From Methanomicrobiales archaeon (GTDB lineage Archaea; Halobacteriota; Syntropharchaeia; Alkanophagales; Methanospirareceae): 9,138 bases of DNA. A program made the translations under genes and the position numbers. Positions 5,297 through 9,138 of this stretch are shown piece by piece. The stretch lies in contig QEXZ01000059.1 of assembly GCA_003160755.1 (NCBI GenBank), positions 1 through 9,138 on the forward strand, in the 5' to 3' direction. Each line of letters starts with the position of its first letter. The stretch's first letter is position 1. The notes under the pieces are model-generated. The model did not search any database. It had not been told where the DNA came from and saw only the letters and a program-made list of their open reading frames with translations.

Positions 5297-6071
5297 TCAA
5301 AAGAAAAAGTGTGTTTCAATAAACCTTCAACCTGATCTGTAACATAGCAAAAACTCCTTGTTTGAGAACCATCACCAAAAATCGTAATGGGGTTATTGTT
5401 CAATGCCTGCTCGATGAAACGAGGAATAACCCGCCCGTAAACGCCTTCTGCTCGCATCCTCGGTCCGTAGGTATTAAAAATTCTCGCTATTCTCACATCT
5501 AAACCATGCTGCATTCTATATGCAATCACAAAAGATTCTCCACATCGCTTCGCCTCGTCGTAGCAGCTTCGTGGTCCAACGGGATTCACATTACCGCGGT
5601 ATTCTTCTGAGGTAGGTATTTCCTCAGCACAACCATATACCTCAGAAGTGGAAGTATAAAGAAATCTTGCTCCGTGCTTCTTCGCTATTCCTAAAGCCCC
5701 CCCCATATCCCCAGTGTATTCGCCTTTAGAATTTGAATAGGGAATTTTTCAAACTCAAAAGGGGAAGCTCTGCTCGCTAAGTGCATTACTACATCTATTC
5801 GCTCATCGAAGAAAATTGGTTGTGTTATGTCATGCTGGATGAATTTGAAATTGTCCTTATCCATCAAATGAGATATATTGGAGTTCAATCCGCTAACAAG
5901 GTTATCCAAACAAATTACGTTCGCTCCCTGCTCTACAAGCACTTCGCAAATCCAAGAGCCTAAAAAGCCCGCTCCCCCTGTAACTAACACAATCTTGTCT
6001 CCAAAGTTTTTGCTTCCAAATATATCTCCAAGATTTTTTATTATCTCTTCAATCCCTTTGTTCATGTTCAT
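5287..6071 (-). pseudogene. UDP-glucuronate decarboxylase-type SDR (UXS-like), frameshifted and 3'-truncated
   Basis: From the ATG at 6071 the frame gives VLVTGGAGFLGSWICE (glycine motif at residues 31-38), CLDNLVSG, and HLASRASPFEFEKFP, all typical of UDP-glucuronic acid decarboxylases. At a run of eight G (5697-5704) the frame is lost; one more G would restore GIWGGALGIAKKHGARFL. The second frame continues with YTSTSEVYG, the catalytic SCYDEAKR (YxxxK), ARIFNTYGPRM and FGDGSQTRSFCYVTD, then stops as GLLKHTFSFEIN inside the repeat end. About 60-70 C-terminal residues are missing. The start overlaps the toxin stop as ATGA, implying coupling with the upstream TA genes. The usual reaction is UDP-glucuronate to UDP-xylose. 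The truncation makes activity doubtful even if the G run is a sequencing error. Confidence 0.8.
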
Positions 6072-6590
6072 CTTTTATCTCTTTCTAATGCAAGCATCGC
6101 CTTCTTATACACTCTTGCACTGACATGAAAGTTCTTCTCTATGAGGAGATCTAACAGACCCTTCGCTTGCTCTTTCGTAATAAAACCTCTATTGTAAATT
6201 CTCATAATAATATATATTGTTCCGTGTGGGATTAATCCAAGTTGTCTTGCAGCATCCCTTGCCATTGTTTCATCCACCAATAATATCTTCTCACCCTTTT
6301 TGTAACGCCAAAAAGATTGCTTGTGCCTCTCCTATATGGATTCTTGTCACTTCTGCATAAATCTTAGCTCTCTTTGCATTATCTTCAGAAAGGTGCTCAA
6401 TCTTTATCCAACCCTCTTCTATCGCAGTCTTAATAACGAACGCATCGCTATATCCTCTTTTCATCCCTTGGTCTACTGTCTCCTCCTTGACTTCCAGCGG
6501 TATTTGGACGTCTTCATAGAAATCCTTTAAGTAGCCCAAGAGACCTATTTTTGCAAGGTATATTAAAGGCGAGGCATTTGAAACCGGCAT
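6068..6590 (-). pseudogene. DUF3368 PIN-like toxin, frameshifted
   Basis: The first frame (ATG 6590) encodes MPVSNASPLIYLAKIGLLGY, then IPLEVKEETVDQG and HIGEAQAIFLALQKG. The second frame resumes KILLVDETMARDAARQLG and runs to ERDKR at 6068. Joined, they form a typical DUF3368 protein of about 173 residues, a PIN-related predicted RNase: Ser/Asn near the N-terminus, the GEAQAI acid and the VDETMARDAA acids. The shift is one extra base in the A5 G3 run near 6294-6301. It lies six bases after the UPF0175 antitoxin stop. It may be a true null toxin or a homopolymer sequencing error. A new frame from the internal ATG at 6247 or the GTG at 6280 is improbable as a working toxin. Confidence 0.8.
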
Positions 6591-6596
6591 AAAAAC

Positions 6597-6899
6597 TTAT
6601 TCCTTCAATGCGGCATTGATATCTTCCTCTAAATCCTTCTCCGTATAGTGCATTTCAATCCCCTTTTCTGCAACGAGCTTCATTATCTCCCTTAACGAAA
6701 GATTTGCCATACCTGCAGCACGCCATAGTGTCACCTTCCCATCACGATACAGCTGAATAGCTCTCTCCTCTTTCCATTTCTCTATTGCTTTCGCCAAAAG
6801 TCTTCTGACTGCCGTAGCTCTATCTATCTGCTCCATTTCTTCTATTTCTTTTATTGTTCCGATAATATCTTCCGGCAACTTTATAGATATCGCCTCCAC
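6597..6899 (-). CDS. UPF0175 family antitoxin
   Basis: About 100 residues: EAISIKLPEDIIGTIKEIEE, DRATAVRRLLAKAIEKWKEE, then RDGKVTLWRAAGMANLSLRE and a TEKDLEEDI tail. This matches UPF0175, a DNA-binding antitoxin-like family with an N-terminal ribbon-helix-helix-type region and an internal helix-turn-helix-like SLREIM part, commonly paired with DUF3368. Two GTG starts are possible, at 6908 and 6899; AGGTGG lies five bases before the second, which is preferred. It has its own TATA-like promoter overlapping the end of the galU fragment. The frame is intact although its toxin is not. Confidence 0.85.
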   Translation of the reverse strand: MEAISIKLPEDIIGTIKEIEEMEQIDRATAVRRLLAKAIEKWKEERAIQLYRDGKVTLWRAAGMANLSLREIMKLVAEKGIEMHYTEKDLEEDINAALKE

Positions 6900-6913
6900 T
6901 TTAACCACCTTTA

Positions 6914-7303
6914 TTATTGTTTGTTTACATTATATATATGCGACTGCAAGAATTTTTCAAGCTCGTTATTGAATCTTTCATCCCGTAAAGAAAGCTCGAT
7001 ATTCGATTTTAGCCAGTCGAGTTTGTTCCCTATGTCGTATCTCCTTCCCCTATAAACATAAGCATATATCTTCTCTCTTGTGAGGCGTACCGCATCAGTA
7101 AGTTGAATTTCACCTCCTTTTCCTGGATGAGTCCCCTCGATTGCACCAAATATCGCTGGCGTCAAAACGTATCTACCCAATATGCCTAAATTTGATGGCG
7201 CTTCTTCCGGCGAAGGTTTCTTCACTAAATCTTCAACGAGGTAAATATCACCTTCAACTTCTTTCCCTTTTAGTGTGTGTTTAGCTGAGGCGAAAAAAAC
7301 CAC
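6914..7303 (-). pseudogene. galU: 3' half of UTP-glucose-1-phosphate uridylyltransferase
   Basis: The frame carries the GalU C-terminal half: YLVEDLVKKPSPEEAPSNLG, LGRYVLTPAIFGAIEGTHPG, GGEIQLTDAVRL and YRGRRYDIGNKLDWLKSNIE. GalU normally has about 290 residues; the N-terminal nucleotide-binding part with the GxGTRxLPxT motif is absent. Upstream of HTLKGKEVEGDIY the frame runs directly into the AACCAC element, which supplies the initial MVFFASAK-like codons. No plausible ribosome site was seen at 7303. The enzyme makes UDP-glucose from UTP and glucose-1-phosphate; this remnant could not. Confidence 0.85.
6927..6939 (-). promoter_or_regulatory. Probable TATA box of the UPF0175/DUF3368 operon
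   Basis: Minus-strand ATATATATAATGT lies about 34 bases before the preferred GTG at 6899, leaving a short leader holding AGGTGG. It lies within the last codons of the galU fragment. Confidence 0.45.
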
Positions 7304-7420
7304 GAGATTTCACGAGATTAACACAAGAAGAGGGTACTATGCAAAAGATATTGGTTAGATTTACATTTTATGTTTTACACCTTCATATTTTCTCGTGAAA
7401 ATCTGTGTAATCTTGTGGTT
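7298..7420. mobile_element. AACCAC element at the galU/UDP-sugar dehydrogenase junction
   Basis: The left end AACCACGAGATTTCACGAG and the right end, other strand, AACCACAAGATTACACAG are inverted repeats enclosing 123 bases. Just outside are GTGTTTAGCT on the left and its complement AGCTAAACAC on the right. The interior lacks the double hairpin of the 343 copy. The element joins two broken genes. Confidence 0.65.
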
Positions 7421-7693
7421 AGCTAAACACGTACTATTTGCCAATGCTTTCCCTATATTTTTTGCTGCTTCTTTTATGTAGCTCAAATCAATTCCTGCAG
7501 GAGTTGTTGGCGTTGGGACACAGATAAAAGAAATATCCGTGCTTTCAATTGCGTGGTTTATATCCTTTGTGAATGTAAAATTTGGCAGTTTTTTGTCAAC
7601 TACGTCGTAGAAAATCACTTCGTTGCCGAGTTCGATAAGCCCCTTTCCAATTGCCGTGCCAACAAATCCGCTTCCTATTATTGTGATTTTCAT
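7361..7693 (-). pseudogene. 5' fragment of UDP-glucose/GDP-mannose-type dehydrogenase
   Basis: From the ATG at 7693, preceded by AGGAG, the product begins MKITIIGSGFVGTAIGKGLI, a Rossmann GxGxxG site, followed by GNEVIFYDVVDKK and SFICVPTPTTPAGIDLSYI, the hallmark of the UDP-glucose/GDP-mannose dehydrogenase N-terminal domain. After NIGKALANSTC the frame enters the AACCAC element (LANHKITQIFTRKYEG) and stops. The family has about 400-450 residues, so the catalytic Cys domain is lost. Substrate could be UDP-glucose or UDP-ManNAc. The downstream galU 3' half suggests a former dehydrogenase-galU operon collapsed by one deletion. Confidence 0.8.
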
Positions 7694-8064
7694 GTTATCG
7701 CTCCTTTTTTAACCACAGATTACACAGATTTATTTTCTATCCTAAAAGAAGGGATTTTAATACTTCTAAGATGCCGTTTTTGTCATGATTTTTATCTCTT
7801 TTTTCCATAGATGCTGTGAGGATATAAATATACATACTCCCTCACAAACTCTTATAATAAAACCCTTCCTTCTTCGCTTCTTCTTCATCAAACACCCCCC
7901 TCATCCTGGTGGTCATAAAACAGGAATAATATTTTTTAAGACACTGATGATTTACGCTGATTTTTTCTCTTTTTTAGTAAAGGTTTTTGCTTGCAAAAAA
8001 GTTTGATGCAGACGGTTTTGTGTTTCATGTGTGGCATATCTCGTGATGCGTGATCTGTGATGCG
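7694..8064. other. Gene-free stretch with repeat remnants
   Basis: No supportable gene was seen on either strand. At 7711-7737 lies AACCACAGATTACACAG plus GATTTATTTTC, a lone element arm. At 7937-8014 a degenerate composite element is recognisable: GACACTGATGATTTACGCTG, a hairpin TTTTTGC/GCAAAAA at 7985-8000, and GTTTGATGCAGACGG. At 8040-8067 a small GTGATGCGT direct repeat occurs twice. The middle, 7740-7935, shows nothing clear beyond a motif shared with 2382-2410. Confidence 0.6.
7937..8014. repeat. Degenerate composite hairpin element, copy 4
   Basis: It keeps the order of the composite element: GATTTACGCTGATTTTTTC, TTTTTTAGTAAAGG, the TTTTTGC/GCAAAAA hairpin, then AAGTTTGATGCAGACGG in place of AATCTGCGTCC. 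The central GGACGGGGCTAACGGC block is missing. Confidence 0.5.
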
Positions 8065-8442
8065 TCACTCATTCTTTGCTCCTCTTTTTGATGCTTTTTC
8101 TGATTCTAAAACTTTTAGTATCTGTTTTTTGAATGGTGGAATATTATTTCTCACAGTGTCCCATACCGCTTCTATGTCAATCCCGAAATAATCATGAATT
8201 AAGACGTCCCTAAATCCCGCAGCTTCTTTCCACTCTACATCGGCATACCTCGTCTTTATTTCTTCTGGGATCTTTTTTACCGCTTCGCCAATTATTTCAA
8301 AGTTTCATATAACAGCATCAACAGCCATGTCATTTCCACTAAAATCTTCAAAAGAGACGTTACTTGTATATCGTTCTATCTTTTCAATACAAGTTAAGAC
8401 ATCTTCTATAAAAAGGAGGTAATCCCTTTTCTGTTTAGACAT
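8065..8442 (-). pseudogene. HepT-like HEPN (DUF86) toxin with an in-frame TGA
   Basis: The 125-codon frame starts at ATG 8442, overlapping the MNT gene stop by eight bases, and encodes MSKQKRDYLLFIEDVLTCIE, then DMAVDAVI, stop, NFEIIGEAVKKIPEEIKTRY, and GFRDVLIHDYFGID. This is the DUF86/HepT layout with the RDVLIH (Rx4H) RNase motif intact. Codon 46 (8305-8307) is TGA where family members usually have Arg (AVIRN), one base from CGA or AGA. The rest of the frame is uninterrupted to the TGA at 8065, so the mutation is probably recent, or is a sequencing error. Termination would leave only 45 residues, without the active motif. Confidence 0.8.
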
Positions 8443-8728
8443 ATTCAACCTCACTAAAAATCCGTTCCCTCAACCTCAATTTAACTGCATTTTTTATCAC
8501 AAGGTCCACGTTCCTCCCTAGAAGCCCCTCAAGATAGAATTTAAATCTCATATAATTAAAAAAGTCCTTATGTCCCTTTTCAAATTCAACAAGAACGTCT
8601 ATATCACTGCTTGCAGTTTGCTCTTCTCTAATATATGAACCAAATAGCCCTATTTCTCTAACATGAAAAACTCCTTTCATGTATGCTTTTTTCGCTTCTA
8701 ATACCCTTTCTATCGCGTTAGCATCCAT
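8435..8728 (-). CDS. MNT-type nucleotidyltransferase, MntA-like antitoxin
   Basis: A 97-residue minimal nucleotidyltransferase. The GS motif (Gly30-Ser31) with Asp42 and Asp44 in GSYIREEQTASSDIDVLVEF, and a third acid Asp75 in GRNVDLVI, form the pol-beta-type active site. In MntA-HepT pairs the MNT protein adds AMP residues to HepT and neutralises it. It is immediately followed by, and overlaps, the HepT gene. The frame and the active-site residues are intact. No strong Shine-Dalgarno site lies before the ATG at 8728; the purine stretch AGAGAAGAGAGAAG may serve. Confidence 0.85.
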   Translation of the reverse strand: MDANAIERVLEAKKAYMKGVFHVREIGLFGSYIREEQTASSDIDVLVEFEKGHKDFFNYMRFKFYLEGLLGRNVDLVIKNAVKLRLRERIFSEVEYV

Positions 8729-8813
8729 CTTCTCTCTTCTCTTCTTTTAGTTAATACCCTATTCCGGTGATGATTATTGATTTTGTAGAGTTCCGTTAAA
8801 TTATTTGGTGCTT

Positions 8814-8826
8814 CTTATATTTAAAC
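8814..8826 (-). promoter_or_regulatory. Possible TATA box of the MNT/HepT operon
   Basis: Minus-strand GTTTAAATATAAG follows a purine-rich GGAA, about 90 bases upstream of the MNT start. This would give a leader of roughly 65-70 bases. Confidence 0.35.
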
Positions 8827-8863
8827 TTCCAGCCTTTAACGTCCTCCTGTGTTCTTTTATTTT

Positions 8864-9072
8864 AACCACAGATTAACACAGATTACACTGATTTATTTTT
8901 GTAGATAAAGTATAACTTCTACCTATTTAGGACGCAGATTTACATGGATTTACGCAGATTTATTCTTTTTTTGTCGGACGGGGCTAACGGCATTAATCTT
9001 TTCATCGTATTTTTTTGGTAAAGGTTTTTGCTTGCAAAAAAGTTTGTGTTAATCTGCGTCCCTAATTTATTT
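8864..9072. mobile_element. Element arm plus composite hairpin element, copy 3, with one hairpin unit
   Basis: AACCACAGATTAACACAG at 8864 leads into the GTAG..CTAC hairpin at 8901-8922. The composite element then runs from GGACGCAGATTTACATGG at 8930 to GTGTTAATCTGCGTCC ending at 9062, with a single TTTTTGC/GCAAAAA hairpin unit at about 9018-9045. It is the shortest complete copy and best defines the ends. The remaining 9073-9138 shows no clear feature. Confidence 0.75.
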
Positions 9073-9138
9073 TCTGTTTTCTTGTGGATTTCTCACCTAT
9101 AAACTCCTTTCCTATGCTCGAACTTATGTAAAATTATC

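Noticed and set aside
5691..5706. Programmed frameshifting in the UXS-like gene
   Set aside because: The G8 run alone, with no supporting downstream structure recognised and a truncated C-terminus, fits mutation or sequencing error better.
8305..8307. TGA in HepT as a recoded sense codon
   Set aside because: Other genes here use TGA as a stop, no selenocysteine-type context was seen, and the family expects Arg. A nonsense change or a sequencing error is simpler.
9093..9138. Possible 3' end of another minus-strand gene (IILHKFEHRKGVYR, then stop)
   Set aside because: Only about 14 codons are visible at the edge; no family can be named.

Overview
The window looks archaeal, most likely a euryarchaeon of the ANME-1/Syntrophoarchaeia or Methanosarcinia type; this is an inference. 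The reasons are AT-box promoters of archaeal form (for example TTTATAAAAA), purine-rich Shine-Dalgarno sites, an AF2212-like (DUF104)/PIN pair, a UPF0175/DUF3368 pair, a DUF1616 membrane protein and a TIGR04076 protein. No rRNA, tRNA, CRISPR array or transposase gene was seen. Every supportable gene lies on the minus strand.

Layout from left to right. 1-1138: 5' part of an NAD-dependent sugar-nucleotide epimerase, a TIGR04076 protein and a small fragment resembling a UDP-GlcNAc 2-epimerase C-terminus, all followed by a composite hairpin repeat. 1188-2337: a DUF104/PIN toxin-antitoxin (TA) pair and a shortened DUF1616 protein. 2440-2749: remnant of a second epimerase. 2766-2887: hairpins and repeat only. 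2925-3609: a second VapBC-type TA pair. 3690-5296: a second copy of the 1-1059 block, here with a gutted epimerase and with a palindromic element inside the TIGR04076 gene. 5287-6071: a frameshifted, 3'-truncated UXS-type decarboxylase. 6068-6899: UPF0175 antitoxin with a frameshifted DUF3368 toxin. 6914-7693: 3' half of galU and 5' half of a UDP-sugar dehydrogenase gene joined across a repeat. 7694-8064: repeats only. 8065-8728: MNT/HepT TA pair with a nonsense codon in HepT. 8729-9138: promoter and repeats.

Working together: the sugar-nucleotide genes outline a route glucose-1-P -> UDP-glucose (GalU) -> UDP-glucuronate (dehydrogenase) -> UDP-xylose-type sugar (UXS), with other epimerases for surface glycans. 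Nearly all are truncated, gutted or frameshifted here, so the pathway is probably not encoded in working form in this window. Four TA modules sit between the remnants.

The most notable feature is a mosaic of non-coding repeats: (a) a REP-like hairpin with a conserved head and variable but self-complementary stem; (b) about 120-145 bp elements with AACCAC..GATT terminal inverted repeats; (c) a composite element with GGACGCAGATT ends holding one to three 43-44 bp hairpin units. These repeats sit at the broken edges of genes, at the end of a segmental duplication and, in one case, inside a reading frame without breaking it. That pattern recalls Rickettsia palindromic elements and bacterial BIMEs. 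Misassembly at repeats and homopolymer sequencing error are the main alternatives.
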